Of a DNA stretch of 64,000 bases, positions 38,251 through 52,158 are shown piece after piece. The stretch is taken from positions 2,256,197-2,320,196 of the forward strand of contig CATKHW010000058.1 of NCBI GenBank assembly GCA_949752795.1. Reading direction: 5' to 3'. The notes below the pieces were generated by a model. It was not told the origin of the DNA. It saw nothing but the letters and a program-made list of their open reading frames with translations, and made no database searches. A program made the translations under genes and the position numbers. The first letter of the stretch is position 1. Each line of letters opens with the position of its first letter. The DNA is from Hyperoodon ampullatus (taxonomy: Eukaryota > Chordata > Mammalia > Artiodactyla > Ziphiidae).

Positions 38251-39989
38251 GCCACCCCAAAATTTAGGGCTGCACTGCTTATAAGGACCTCAACTTGGGT
38301 ACCCCTTAAATATCCCAGGAAATATAAAAATGGTTCAAAAAATTGTGGTACTTACGTACGATGGAATATCCCTCAGCCATGAAATCAATGTCATAAGACC
38401 AGTAGCAGCAAAATGGGTGGATTCAGGTACGATGATTCTAAGTGAAATAAGTCACACAGAAAAAGAAACTTATCATAAGATATCACTTATGAAGATCCTG
38501 TAAACATGGCTACACTTGAACTGAGTTAGGAAAGAGATCAATGTCTCAAATTTAGAAAGTACTCTTATGCCTGCTTAAGGGGGAAGGAGAGGTGGGGTGA
38601 TGCATAAAAACAGAGTTTGATATAAGCACAGGTACCATTCCAAAAACCAACTATGGAATAGACAAGACCTACACCTTCCTCAGTGAAAGGGACTCAAAAC
38701 CCCATATTTCCCGCAGAGGAATATATCTGACTAGTAAGAATCTTAAAACCTATGTATTGATATGTCTCCGTAAGGGAATCAAGTGTGTCTAGACTGGCAT
38801 AAACATGGCAGCGAGAATCAGCTCAAACCCACTATAAAAAGGAATTTCAAAAACAAAACAAAAAAACTGGGAAATTCTTTACAATTCCTTCAGGGTCTCT
38901 GATGAAACCTGGAATGACCCTATCTACAACGACAGCTGGATGTGGCATAAGGCTGGACACTTGGGACTGAGAAGATTGGTGAGATTGGGTGAACAAATGC
39001 AGACCCTTTAAAGCAATAATGCATGGCACCCATTCCATGGGTCCCAACTCTCCAGGTTGAAGGGAATATTACTACAGTTATAACATGTACGGGAAACCTA
39101 GAGAACGGACACACTGTGAATACGAAAGGTTTCTAAAACTCAACGAATAGTCCCTCTCCTGGTTCTCCGGTTTGACTTTCCATCTGCTTTACTATCAACC
39201 TCCCAACTTGGACAGACAGACCCTTTAACCATCTGGTTCGCACAGGTTGCCAATTTGGCAGAGGATGAAAGGGAAGAGGGAGAACCAATGAGAGAGTACC
39301 TGATAGGCATTTGGACGGGCACATATCACTGTAATTTCCCGGCAGGAAGAAGAATTAACCAAAGTCTCAGCCACCTACCGGGAACCAGTATAGGTCATGA
39401 ACCAAAATTTTGGACCTGCGGTCAGCTCACCAAAAACGAGTGGAAAAATGGAGCTCAGGGGCACAGCAATTCACAAACTGGCCGAGTAATAAAGGACAAC
39501 TATCGTCCAAATATCTGTTGAGGGAAGGCAACGAGGCGGACTTGGAAGCGAGGCAGAATAGCAGGAAACAGATTTCAAGAGGTACGTTGGAATCGCCTTT
39601 AAAGCACAGGAAGAGGGGCACAACTTCGACAATGATGCACGTGGCCATAAAGTGCGTATGCGTTTTCTCCTGCATATATTCAAGAGAAAACGCATACGCC
39701 CTTTTTGGCCAAGCAAGCAATAGGGCAATGCAAATCTGCACTACAAAGAAGTATCACTTCCCACCGGTCAAAAGGGACATCCACAAAATGTGTAAAAACC
39801 AGAAAGGCAAGACAGGCCCTGGAGAACAGGGAGCCTTGTTATGCTGATGGGCGGGATGTAAATTATCAACTGCATCTCTGGAGGAGTACATTGTGTTCCC
39901 TAAAACAAGTAAAGAACAGAGCTACAGAGCCAAGGGCACTTCCAGTCTAGGGAATATACCTTGGGAAAACTGAAAATCAAAAAGACACA
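38251..39989 (+). repeat. Satellite unit 23 (type E)
   Basis: Counterpart of unit 6; both share gcttataagg near the start, which unit 7 lacks. Private changes gggtaccccttaaat and gatcaatgtctcaaattt. Degraded palindrome centre 39676/39677. Confidence 0.93.
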
Positions 39990-41728
39990 GCCACCCCAAA
40001 ATTTAGGGCTGCACTGCTTACAAGGACCTCAACTTGGGTACACCTTAAATATCCCAGGAAATATAAAAATGGTTCAAAAAATTGTGGTACTTACGTATGA
40101 TGGAATATCCCTCACCCATGAAATCAATGTCATAAGACCAGTAGCAGCAAAATGGGTGGATTCAGGTACGATGATTCTAAGTGAAATAAGTCACAGAGAA
40201 AAAGAAACTTATGATAAGATATCACTTATGAAGATCCTGTAAACATGGCTACACTTGAACTGAGTTAGGAAAGAGAACAGTGTCTCACATTTAGAAAACA
40301 CTCTTATGCCTGCTTAAGGGGGAAGGAGAGGTGGGGTGATGCATAAAACCAGAGTTTGATATAAGCACAGGTACCGTTCCAAAAACCAACTATGGAATAG
40401 ACAAGACCTACACCTTCCTCAGTGAAAGGGACTCAAAACCCCATATTTCCCGCAGAGGAATATATCTGACTAGTAAGAATCTTAAAACCTATGTATTGAT
40501 ATGTCTCCGTAAGGGAATCAAGTGTGTCTAGACTGGCAGAAACATGGCAGCGAGAATCAGCTCAAACCCACTATAAAAAGGAATTTCAAAAACAAAACAA
40601 AAAAACTGGGAAATTCTTTACAATTCCTTCAGGGTCTCTGATGAAACCTGGAATGACCCTATCTACAACGACAGCTGGATGTGGCATAAGGCTGGACACT
40701 TGGGACTGAGAGGATTGGTGAGATTGGGTGAACAAATGCAGACCCTTTAAAGCAATAATGCATGGCACCCATTCCATGGGTCCCAACTCTCCAGGTTGAA
40801 GGGAATATTACTACAGTTATAACATGTACGGGAAACCTAGAGAACGGACACACTGTGAATACGAAAGGTTTCTAAAACTCAACGAATAGTCCCTCTCCTG
40901 GTGCTCCGGTTTGACTTTCCATCTGCTTTACTATCAACCTCCCAACTTGGAGAGACAGCCACTTTAACCTCCTGGTTCGCACAGGTTGCCAATTTGGCAG
41001 AGGATGAAAGGGAAGAGGGAGAACCAATGAGAGAGTAGCTGTTAGGCATTTGGACAGACACATATCCCTGTAATTTCCCGGCAGGAAGAAGAATTAACCA
41101 AAGTCTCAGGCCCCCACCGGGAACCAGTATAGGTCCTGAACCAAAATTTTGGACTTGCGGTCAGCTCACCAAAAACGAGTTGAAAAATGGAGCTCAGTGG
41201 CACAGCATTTCACAAACTGGCCGAGTAATAAAGGACAACTATCGTCCAAAAATCTGTTGAGGGAAGGCAACGAGGCGGACTTGAAAGCGAGGCAGAATAG
41301 CAGGAAACAGATTTCAAGAGGTACGTTGGAATCGCCTTTAAAGCACAGGAAGAGGGGCACAACTTCGACAATGATGCACTTGGCCAAAAAGGGCGTATGC
41401 GTTTTCTCCTGAATATATTCAGGAGAAAACGCATACGCCCTTTTTGGCCAAGCAAGCAAGCGGGCAATGCAAATCTGCACTACAAAGAAGTATCACTTCC
41501 CACCGGTCAAAAGGGACATCCACAAAATGTGTAAAAACCAGAAAGGCAAGACAGGCCCTGGAGAACAGGGAGCCTTGTTATGCTGATGGGCGGGATGTAA
41601 ATTGCCAACTGCCTCTCTGGAGGAGTGCATTGTGTTCCCTAAAACAAGGAAACAACAGAGCTACAGAGCCAAGGGCACTTCCAGTCTAGGGAATATACCT
41701 TGGGAAAACTGAAAATCAAAAAGACACA
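39990..41728 (+). repeat. Satellite unit 24 (type F)
   Basis: Counterpart of unit 8. Private changes cgtatgatgg, ctcacccatg and cttatgataag in the ORF2 relic (40,095-40,215), and catatccctg near 41063. Palindrome centre 41415/41416, perfect, unlike unit 8. Confidence 0.93.
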
Positions 41729-43466
41729 GCCACCCCAAAATTTAGGGCTGCACTGCTTACAAGGACCTCAACTTGGGTACACCTTAAATATCCCAGGAAA
41801 TATAAAAATGGTTCAAAAAATTGTGGTACTTACGTACGATGGAATATCCCTCAGCCATGAAATCAATGTCATAAGACCAGTAGCAGCAAAATGGGTGGAT
41901 TCAGGTACGATGATTCTAAGTGAAATAAGTCACAGAGAAAAAGAAACTTATCATAAGATATCACTTATGAAGATCCTGTAAACATGGCTACACTTGAACT
42001 GAGTTAGGAAAGAGAACAGTGTCTCACATTTAGAAAACACTCTTATGCCTGCTTAAGGGGGAAGGAGAGGTGGGGTGCTGCATAAAACCAGAGTTTGATA
42101 TAAGCAGAGGTACCGTTCCAAAAACCAACTATGGAATAGGCAAGACCTACACCTTCCTCAGTGAAAGGGACTCAAACCCCCATATTTCAAGCAGAGGAAT
42201 ATATCTGACTAGTAAGAATCTTAAAACCTATGTCTTGATATGTCTCTGTAAGGGAATCAAGTATGTCTAGACTGGCATAAACATGGCAGCGAGAATCAGC
42301 TCAAACACAATATAAAAAGGAATTTCAAAAACAAAACAAAAAAACTGGGAAATTCTTTACAATTCCTTCAGAGTCTCTGATGAAACCTGGAATGACCCTA
42401 TCTACAACGACAGCTGGATGTGGCATAAGGCGGGACACTTGGACTGAGAGGACTGGTGAGATTGGGTGAACAAATGCAGAACCTTTAAAGCATTAATGCA
42501 TGGCACCCATTCCATGGGTCCGAACTCTCCAGGTTGAAGGGAATATTACTACAGTTATAACATGTACGGGAAACCTAGAGAACGGACACACTGTGAATAT
42601 GAAAGGTTTCTAAAACTCAACGAATAGTCCCTCTCCTGGTGCTCCGGTTTGACTTTCCACCTGCTTTACTATCAACCTCCCAACTTGGAGAGACAGCCTC
42701 TTTAACCTCCTGGTTCGCACAGGTTGCCAATTTGGCAGAGGATGAAAGGGAAGAGGGAGAACCAATGAGAGAGTAGCTGTTAGGCATTTGGACGGGCACA
42801 TATCACTATAATTTCCCGGCAGGAAGATGAATTAACCAAAGTCTCAGCCCCCCACCGGGAACCAGCAGAAGTCCTGAACCAAAATTTTGGACTTGCGGTC
42901 AGCTCACGAAAAACGAGTTGAAAAATGGAGCTCAGGGGCACAGCAATTCACAAACTGGTCGAGTAATAAAGGACAACTATCGTCCAAAAATCTGTTGAGG
43001 GAAGGCAACGAGGCAGACTTGAAAGCGAGGCAGAATAGCAGGAAACAGATTTCAAGAGGTACGTTGGAATCGCCTTTAAAGCACAGGAAGAGGGGCACAA
43101 CTTCGACAATGATGCACTTGGCCAAAAAGGGCGTATGCGTTTTCTCCTGAATATATTCAGGAGAAAACGCATACGCCCTTTTTGGCCAAGCAAGCAAGCA
43201 GGCAATGCAAATCTGCACTACAAAGAAGTATCACTTCCCACCGGTCAAAAGGGACATCCACAAAATGTGTAAAAACCAGAAAGGCAAGACAGGCCCTGGA
43301 GAACAGGGAGCCTTGTTATGCTGATGGGCGGGATGTAAATTGCCAACTGCCTCTCTGGAGGAGTGCATTGTGTTCCCTAAAACAAGTAAACAACAGAGCT
43401 ACAGAGCCAAGGGCACTTCCAGTCTAGGGAATATACCTTGGGAAAACTGAAAATCAAAAAGACACA
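41729..43466 (+). repeat. Satellite unit 25 (type G, most divergent)
   Basis: Between about 42,070 and 42,910 it carries the densest set of private changes in the window: gggtgctgcat, aagcagaggtacc, tttcaagcagagg, aaagcattaatgc and the one-base deletion gacacttggactg near 42,434. Before and after this stretch it is ordinary. Palindrome centre 43153/43154, perfect. Confidence 0.92.
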
Positions 43467-45204
43467 GCCACCCCAAAATTTAGGGCTGCACTGCTTACAA
43501 GGACCTCAACTTGGGTACACCTTAAATATCCCAGGAAATATAAAAATGGTTCAAAAAATTGTGGTACTTACGTACGATGGAATATCCCTCAGCCATGAAA
43601 TCAATGTCATAAGACCAGTAGTAGCAAAATGGGTGGATTCAGGTACGATGATTCTAAGTGAAATAAGTCACACAGAAAAAGAAACTTATCATACGATATC
43701 ACTTATGAAGATCCTGTAAACATGGCTACACTTGAACTGAGTTAGGAAAGAGAACAGTGTCTCACATTTAGAAAACACTCTTATGCCTGCTTAAGGGGGA
43801 AGGAGAGGTGGGGTGATGCATAAAACCAGAGTTTGATATAAGCACAGGTACCGTTCCAAAAACCAACTATGGAATAGACAAGACCTACACCTTCCTCAGT
43901 GAAAGGGACTCAAAACCCCATATTTCCCGCAGAGGAATATATCTGACTACTAAGAATCTTAAAACCTATGTATTGATATGTCTCCGTAAGGGAATCAAGT
44001 GTGTCTAGACTGGGATAAATATGGCAGCGAGAATCAGCTCAAACCCACTATAAAAAGGAATTTCAAAAATAAAACAAAAAAACTGGGAAATTCTTTACAA
44101 TTCCTTCAGGGTCTCTGATGAAACCTGAAATGACCCTATCTACAATGACAGCTGTATGTGGCATAAGGCTGGACACTTGGGACTGAGAGGATTGGTGAGA
44201 CTGGGTGAGAAAATGCAGACCCTTTAAAGCAATAATGCATGGCACACATTCCATGGGTCCCAACTCTCCAGGTTGAAGGGAATATTACTACAGATATAAC
44301 ATGTATGGGAATCCTAGAGAACGGACACACTGTGAATACGAAAGGTTTCTAAAACTCAACGAATAGTCCCTCTCCTGGTCCTCCGGTTTGACTTTCCATC
44401 TGCTTTATTATCAACCTCCCAACTTGGAGAGACAGACCCTTTAACCTCCTGGTTCGCACAGGTTGCCAATTTGGCAGAGGATGAAAGGGAAGAGGGAGAA
44501 CCAATGAGAGAGTAGCTGTTAGGCATTTGGACAGGCACATATCACTGTAATTTCCCGGCAGGAAGAAGAATTAACCAAAGTCTCAGCCACCCACCGGGAA
44601 TCAGTATAGATCCTGAACCAAAATTTTGGACTTGCGGTCAGCTCACCAAAAACGAGTTGAAAAATGGAGCTCAGGGGCACAGCAATTCACAAACTGGCCG
44701 AGTAATAAAGGACAACTATCGTCCATAATCTGTTGAGGGAAGGCAACGAGGCGGACTTGAAAGCGAGGCAGAATAGCAGGAAACAGATTTCAAGAGGTAC
44801 GTTGGAATCGCCTTTAAAGCACAGGAAGAGGGGCACAACTTCGACAATGATGCACTTGGCCAAAAAGGGCGTATGCGTTTTCTCCTGAATATATTCAGGA
44901 GAAAACGCATACGCCCTTTTTGGCCAAGCAAGCAAGCGGGCAATGCAAATCTGCACTACAAAGAAGTATCACTTCCCACCGGTCAAAAGGGACATCCACA
45001 AAATGTGTAAAAACCAGAAAGGCAAGACAGGCCCTGGAGAACAGGGAGCCTTGTTATGCTGATGGGCGGGATGTAAATTGCCAACTGCCTCTCTGGAGGA
45101 GTGCATTGTGTTCCCTAAAACAAGTAAACAACAGAGCTACAGAGCCAAGGGCACTTCCAGTCTAGGGAATATACCTTGGGAAAACTGAAAATCAAAAAGA
45201 CACA
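43467..45204 (+). repeat. Satellite unit 26 (type H)
   Basis: First unit of a four-unit block (26-29) repeated as 30-33. H marks agtagtagcaaaa and gtccataatctg. Private cttatcatacgat near 43685. Palindrome centre 44891/44892, perfect. Confidence 0.93.
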
Positions 45205-46943
45205 GCCACCCCAAAATTTAGGGGTGCAGTGCTTACAAGGACCTCAACTTGGGTACACCTTAAATATCCCAGGAAATATAAAAAAAGTTCAAAAAATTGT
45301 GGTACTTACGTACGATGGAATATCCCTCAGCCATGAAATCAATGTCATAAGACCAGTAGCAGCAAAATGGGTGGATTCAGGTACGATGATTCTAAGTGAA
45401 ATAAGTCACACAGAAAAAGAAACTTATCATAAGATGTCACTTATGAAGATCCTGTAAACATGGCTACACTTGAACTGAGTTAGGAAAGAGAACAGTGTCT
45501 CACATATAGAAAACACTCTTATGCCTGCTTAAGGGGGAAGGAGAGGTGGGGTGATGCATAAAACCAGAGTTTGATATAAGCACAGGTACCATTCCAAAAA
45601 CCAACTATGGAATAGACAAGACCTACACCTTCCTCAGTGAAAGGGACTCAAAACCCCATATTTCCCGCAGAGGAATATATCTGACTAGTAAGAATCTTAA
45701 AACCTATGTATTGATATGTGTCCGTAAGGGAATCAAGTGTGTCTAGACTGGGATAAATATGGCAGCGAGAATCAGCTCAAACCCACTATAAAAAGGAATT
45801 TCAAAAATAAAACAAAAAAACTGGGAAATTCTTTACAATTCCTTCAGGGTCGCTGATGAAACCTGAAATGACCCTATCTACAATGACAGCTGGATGTGGC
45901 ATAAGGCTGGACACTTGGGTCTGCGAGGATTGGTGAGATTGGGTGAGCAAATGCAGACCCTTTAAAGCAATAATGCATGGCACACATTCCATGGGTCCCA
46001 ACACTCCAGGTTGAAGGGAATATTACTACAGATATAACATGTATGGGAATCCTAGAGAACGGACACACTGTGAATATGAAAGGTTTCTAAAACTCAACGA
46101 ATAGTCCCTCTCCTGGTGCTCCGGTTTAACTTTCCATCTGCTTTATTATCAACCTCCCAACTTGGAGAGACATCCCCTTTAACCTCCTGGTTCGCACAGG
46201 TTGCCAATTTGGCAGAGGATGAAAGGGAAGAGGGAGAACCAATGAGAGAGTAGCTGTTAGGCATTTGGACAGGCACATATCACTCTAATTTCCCGGCAGG
46301 AAGAAGAATTAACCAAAGTCTCAGCCACCCACCGGGAATCAGTATAGATCCTGAACCAAAATTTTGGACTTGCGGTCAGCTCACCAAAAACGAGTTGAAA
46401 AATGGAGCTCAGGGGCACAGCAATTCACAAACTGGCCGAGTAATAAAGGACAACTATCGTCCAAATATCTGTTGAGGGAAGGCAACGAGGCGGACTTGAA
46501 AGCGAGGCAGGATAGCAGGAAACAGATTTCAAGAGGTACGTTGGAATCGCCTTTAAAGCACAGGAAGAGGGGCACAACTTCGACAATGATGCACTTGGCC
46601 AAAAAGGGCGTATGCGTTTTCTCCTGAATATATTCAGGAGAAAACGCATACGCCCTTTTTGGCCAAGCAAGCAAGCGGGCAATGCAAATCTGCACTACAA
46701 AGAAGTATCACTTCCCACCGGTCAAAAGGGACATCCACAAAATGTGTAAAAACCAGAAAGGCAAGACAGGCCCTGGAGAACAGGGAGCCTTGTTATGCTG
46801 ATGGGCGGGATGTAAATTGCCAACTGCCTCTCTGGAGGAGTGCATTGTGTTCCCTAAAACAAGTAAACAACAGAGCTACAGAGCCAAGGGCACTTCCAGT
46901 CTAGGGAATATACCTTGGGAAAACTGAAAATCAAAAAGACACA
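45205..46943 (+). repeat. Satellite unit 27 (type K)
   Basis: K marks: gggtcgctgatg near 45848, ctgcgagg near 45922, ccggtttaactttcc near 46122 and cactctaatttcc near 46281. Private aaaaaaagttc near 45282. K otherwise resembles J. Palindrome centre 46630/46631, perfect. Confidence 0.93.
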
Positions 46944-48681
46944 GCCACCCCAAAATTTAGGGCTGCACTGCTTACAAGGACCTCAACTTGGGTACACCTT
47001 AAATATCCCAGGAAATATAAAAATGGTTCAAAAAATTGTGGTACTTACGTACGATGGAATATCCCTCAGCCATGAAATCAATGTCATAAGACCAGTAGCA
47101 GCAAAATGGGTGGATTCAGGTACGATGATTCTAAGTGAAATAAGTCACACAGAAAAAGAAACTTATCATAAGATGTCACTTATGAAGATCCTGTAAACAT
47201 GGCTACACTTGAACTGAGTTAGGAAAGAGAACAGTGTCTCACATTTAGAAAACACTCTTATGCCTGCTTAAGGGGGAAGGAGAGGTGGGGTGATGCATAA
47301 AACCAGAGTTTGATATAAGCACAGGTACCGTTCCAAAAACCAACTATGGAATAGACAAGACCTACACCTTCCTCAGTGAAAGGGACTCAAAACCCCATAT
47401 TTCCCGCAGAGGAATATATCTGACTAGTAAGAATCTTAAAACCTCTGTATTGATATGTCTCCGTGAGGGAATCAAGTGTGTCTAGACTGGGATAAATATG
47501 GCAGCGAGAATCAGCTCAAACCCACTATAAAAAGGAATTTCAAAAATAAAACAAAAAAACTGGGAAATTCTTTACAATTCCTTCAGGGTATCTGATGAAA
47601 CCTGAAATGACCCTATCTACAATGACAGCTGGATGTGGCATAAGGCTGGACACTTGGGACTGAGAGGATTGGTGAGATTGGGTGAGCAAATGCAGACCCT
47701 TTAAAGCAATAATGCATGGCACACATTCCATGGGTCCCAACTCTCCAGGTTGAAGGGAATATTACTACAGATATAACATGTACGGGAATCCTAGAGAACG
47801 GACACACTGTGAATACGAAAGGTTTCTAAAACTCAATGAATAGTCCCTCTCCTGGTGCTCCGGTTTGACTTTCATCTGCTTTATTATCAACCTCCCAACT
47901 TGGAGAGACAGCCCATTTAACCTCCTGGTTCGCACAGGTTGCCAATTTGGCAGAGGATGAAAGGGAAGAGGGAGAACCAATGAGAGAGTAGCTGTAAGGC
48001 ATTTGGACGGGCACATATCACTGTAATTTCCCGGCAGGAAGAAGAATTAACCAAAGTCTCAGCCACCCACCGGGAATCAGTATAGATCCTGAACCAAAAT
48101 TTTGGACTTGCGGTCAGCTCACCAAAAACGAGTTGAAAAATGGAGCTCAGGGGCACAGCAATTCACAAACTGGCCGAGTAATAAAGGACAACTATCGTCC
48201 AAAAATCTGTTGAGGGAAGGCAACGAGGCGGAGTTGAAAGCGAGGCAGAATAGCAGGAAACAGATTTCAAGAGGTACGTTGGAATCGCCTTTAAAGCACA
48301 GGAAGAGGGGCACAACTTCGACAATGATGCACTTGGCCAAAAAGGGCGTATGCGTTTTCTCCTGAATATATTCAGGAGAAAACACATACGCCCTTTTTGG
48401 CCAAGCAAGCAAGCGGGCAATGCAAATCTGCACTACAAAGAAGTATCACTTCCCACCGGTCAAAAGGGACATCCACAAAATGTGTAAAAACCAGAAAGGC
48501 AAGACAGGCCCTGGAGAACAGGGAGCCTTGTTATGCTGATGGGCGGGATGTAAATTGCCAACTGCCTCTCTGGAGGAGTGCATTGTGTTCCCTAAAACAA
48601 GTAAACAACAGAGCTACAGAGCCAAGGGCACTTCCAGTCTAGGGAATATACCTTGGGAAAACTGAAAATCAAAAAGACACA
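46944..48681 (+). repeat. Satellite unit 28 (type I)
   Basis: I marks cctctgtattg and gactttcatctgc, but gaaggcaacgagg where units 11 and 18 have gaagtcaacg. Private gggtatctgatg near 47587. Palindrome centre 48368/48369 with the unmatched change. Confidence 0.93.
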
Positions 48682-50420
48682 GCCACCCCAAAATTTAGGG
48701 CTGCACTGCTTACAAGGACCTCAACTTGGGTACACCTTAAATATCCCAGGAAATATAAAAATGGTTCAAAAAATTGTGGTACTTACGTACGATGGAATAT
48801 CCCTCAGCCATGAAATCAATGTCATAAGACCTGTAGCAGCAAAATGGGTGGATTCAGGTACGATGATTCTAAGTGAAATAAGTCACACAGAAAAAGAAAC
48901 TTATCATAAGATATCACTTATGAAGATCCTGTAAACATGGCTACACTTGAACTGAGTTAGGAAAGAGAACAGTGTCTCACATTTAGAAAACACTCTTATG
49001 CCTGCTTAAGGGGGAAGGAGAGGTGGGGTGATGCATAAAACCAGAGTTTGATATAAGCACAGGTACCGTTCCAAAAACCAACTATGGAATAGACAAGACC
49101 TACACCTTCCTCAGTGAAAGGGACTCAAAACCCCATATTTCCCGCAGAGGAATATATCTGACTAGTAAGAATCTTAAAACCTATGTATTGATATGTCTCC
49201 GTAAGGGAATCAAGTGTGTCTAGACTGGGATAAATATGGCAGCGAGAATCAGCTCAAACCCACTATAAAAAGGAATTTCAAAAATAAAACAAAAAAACTG
49301 GGAAATTCTTTACAATTCCTTCAGGGTCTCTGATGAAACCTGAAATGACCCTATCTACAATGACAGCTGGATGTGGCATAAGGCTGGACACTTGGGACTG
49401 AGAGGATTGGTGAGATTGGGTGAGCAAATGCAGACCCTTTAAAGCAATAATGCATGGCACACATTCCATGGGTCCCAACTCTCCAGGTTGAAGGGAATGT
49501 TACTACAGATATAACATGTACGGGAATCCTAGAGAACGGACACACTGTGAATACGAAAGGTTTCTAAAACTCAACGAATAGTCCCTCTCCTGGTGCTCCG
49601 GTTTGACTTTCCATCTGCTTTATTATCAACCTCCCAACTTGGAGAGACATCCCCTTTAACCTCCTGGTTCGCACAGGTTGCCAATTTGGCAGAGGATGAA
49701 AGGGAAGAGGGAGAACCAATGAGAGAGTAGCTGTTAGGCATTTGGACAGGCACATATCACTGTAATTTCCCGGCAGGAAGAAGAATTAACCAAAGTCTCA
49801 GCCACCCACCGGGAATCAGTATAGATCCTGAACCAAAATTTTGGACTTGCGGTCAGCTCACCAAAAACGAGTTGAAAAATGGAGCTCAGGGGCACAGCAA
49901 TTCACAAACTGGCCGAGTAATAAAGGACAACTATCGTCCAAATATCTGTTGAGGGAAGGCAACGAGGCGGACTTGAAAGCGAGGCAGAATAGCAGGAAAC
50001 AGATTTCAAGAGGTACGTTGGAATCGCCTTTAAAGCACAGGAAGAGGGGCACAACTTCGACAATGATGCACTTGGCCAAAAAGGGCGTATGCGTTTTCTC
50101 CTGAATATATTCAGGAGAGAACGCATACGCCCTTTTTGGCCAAGCAAGCAAGCAGGCAATGCAAATCTGCACTACAAAGAAGTATCACTTCCCACCGGTC
50201 AAAAGGGACATCCACAAAATGTGTAAAAACCAGAAAGGCAAGACAGGCCCTGGAGAACAGGGAGCCTTGTTATGCTGATGGGCGGGATGTAAATTGCCAA
50301 CTGCCTCTCTGGAGGAGTGCATTGTGTTCCCTAAAACAAGTAAACAACAGAGCTACAGAGCCAAGGGCACTTCCAGTCTAGGGAATATACCTTGGGAAAA
50401 CTGAAAATCAAAAAGACACA
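48682..50420 (+). repeat. Satellite unit 29 (type J)
   Basis: J marks gagacatcccc and gtccaaatatctg. Private gggaatgttac near 49494. Palindrome centre 50107/50108 has one changed base in the right arm. Confidence 0.93.
50071..50144. repeat. Palindrome of unit 29 with a private right-arm change
   Basis: Position 50119 is G instead of A (aggagagaacgc), opposite T at 50096, so only a G-T wobble remains in a hairpin. Confidence 0.9.
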
Positions 50421-52158
50421 GCCACCCCAAAATTTAGGGCTGCACTGCTTACAAGGACCTCAACTTGGGTACACCTTAAATATCCCAGGAAATATAAAAA
50501 TGGTTCAAAAAATTGTGGTACTTACGTACGATGGAATATCCCTCAGCCATGAAATCAATGTCATAAGACCAGTAGTAGCAAAATGGGTGGATTCAGGTAC
50601 GATGATTCTAAGTGAAATAAGTCACACAGAAAAAGAAACTTATCATAAGATATCACTTATGAAGATCCTGTAAACATGGCTACACTTGAACTGAGTTAGG
50701 AAAGAGAACAGTGTCTCACATTTAGAAAACACTCTTATGCCTGCTTAAGGGGGAAGGAGAGGTGGGGTGATGCATAAAACCAGAGTTTGATATAAGCACA
50801 GGTACCGTTCCAAAAACCAACTATGGAATAGACAAGACCTACACCTTCCTCAGTGAAAGGGACTCAAAACCCCATATTTCCCGCAGAGGAATATATCTGA
50901 CTAGTAAGAATCTTAAAACCTATGTATTGATATGTCTCCATAAGGGAATCAAGTGTGTCTAGACTGGGATAAATATGGCAGCGAGAATCAGCTCAAACCC
51001 ACTATAAAAAGGAATTTCAAAAATAAAACAAAAAAACTGGGAAATTCTTTACAATTCCTTCAGGGTCTCTGATGAAACCTGAAATGACCCTATCTACAAT
51101 GACAGCTGTATGTGGCATAAGGCTGGACACTTGGGACTGAGAGGATTGGTGAGACTGGGTGAGCAAATGCAGACCCTTTAAAGCAATAATGCATGGCACA
51201 CATTCCATGGGTCCCAACTCTCCAGGTTGAAGGGAATATTACTACAGATATAACATGTATGGGAATCCTAGAGAACGGACACACTGTGAATACGAAAGGT
51301 TTCTAAAACTCAACGAATTGTCCCTCTCCTGGTCCTCCGGTTTGACTTTCCGTCTGCTTTACTATCAACCTCCCAACTTGGAGAGACAGACCCTTTAACC
51401 TCCTGGTTCGCACAGGTTGCCAATTTGGCAGAGGATGAAAGGGAAGAGGGAGAACCAATGAGAGAGTAGCTGTTAGGCATTTGGACAGGCACATATCACT
51501 GTAATTTCCCGGCAGGAAGAAGAATTAACCAAAGTCTCAGCCACCCACCGGGAATCAGTATAGATCCTGAACCAAAATTTTGGACTTGCGGTCAGCTCAC
51601 CAAAAACGAGTTGAAAAATGGAGCTCAGGGGCACAGCAATTCACAAACTGGCCGAGTAATAAAGGACAACTATCGTCCATAATCTGTTGAGGGAAGGCAA
51701 CGAGGCGGACTTGAAAGCGAGGCAGAATAGCACGAAACAGATTTCAAGAGGTACGTTGGAATCGCCTTTAAAGCACAGGAAGAGGGGCACAACTTCGACA
51801 ATGATGCACTTGGCCAAAAAGGGCGTATGCGTTTTCTCCTGAATATATTCAGGAGAAAACGCATACGCCCTTTTTGGCCAAGCAAGCAAGCGGGCAATGC
51901 AAATCTGCACTACAAAGAAGTATCACTTCCCACCGGTCAAAAGGGACATCCACAAAATGTGTAAAAACCAGAAAGGCAAGACAGGCCCTGGAGAACAGGG
52001 AGCCTTGTTATGCTGATGGGCGGGATGTAAATTGCCAACTGCCTCTCTGGAGGAGTGCATTGTGTTCCCTAAAACAAGTAAACAACAGAGCTACAGAGCC
52101 AAGGGCACTTCCAGTCTAGGGAATATACCTTGGGAAAACTGAAAATCAAAAAGACACA
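50421..52158 (+). repeat. Satellite unit 30 (type H)
   Basis: Copy of unit 26 at 6,954 bp. Private changes ctccataaggg near 50937, cgaattgtccc near 51315 and actttccgtctgc near 51346. Palindrome centre 51845/51846, perfect. Confidence 0.93.
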
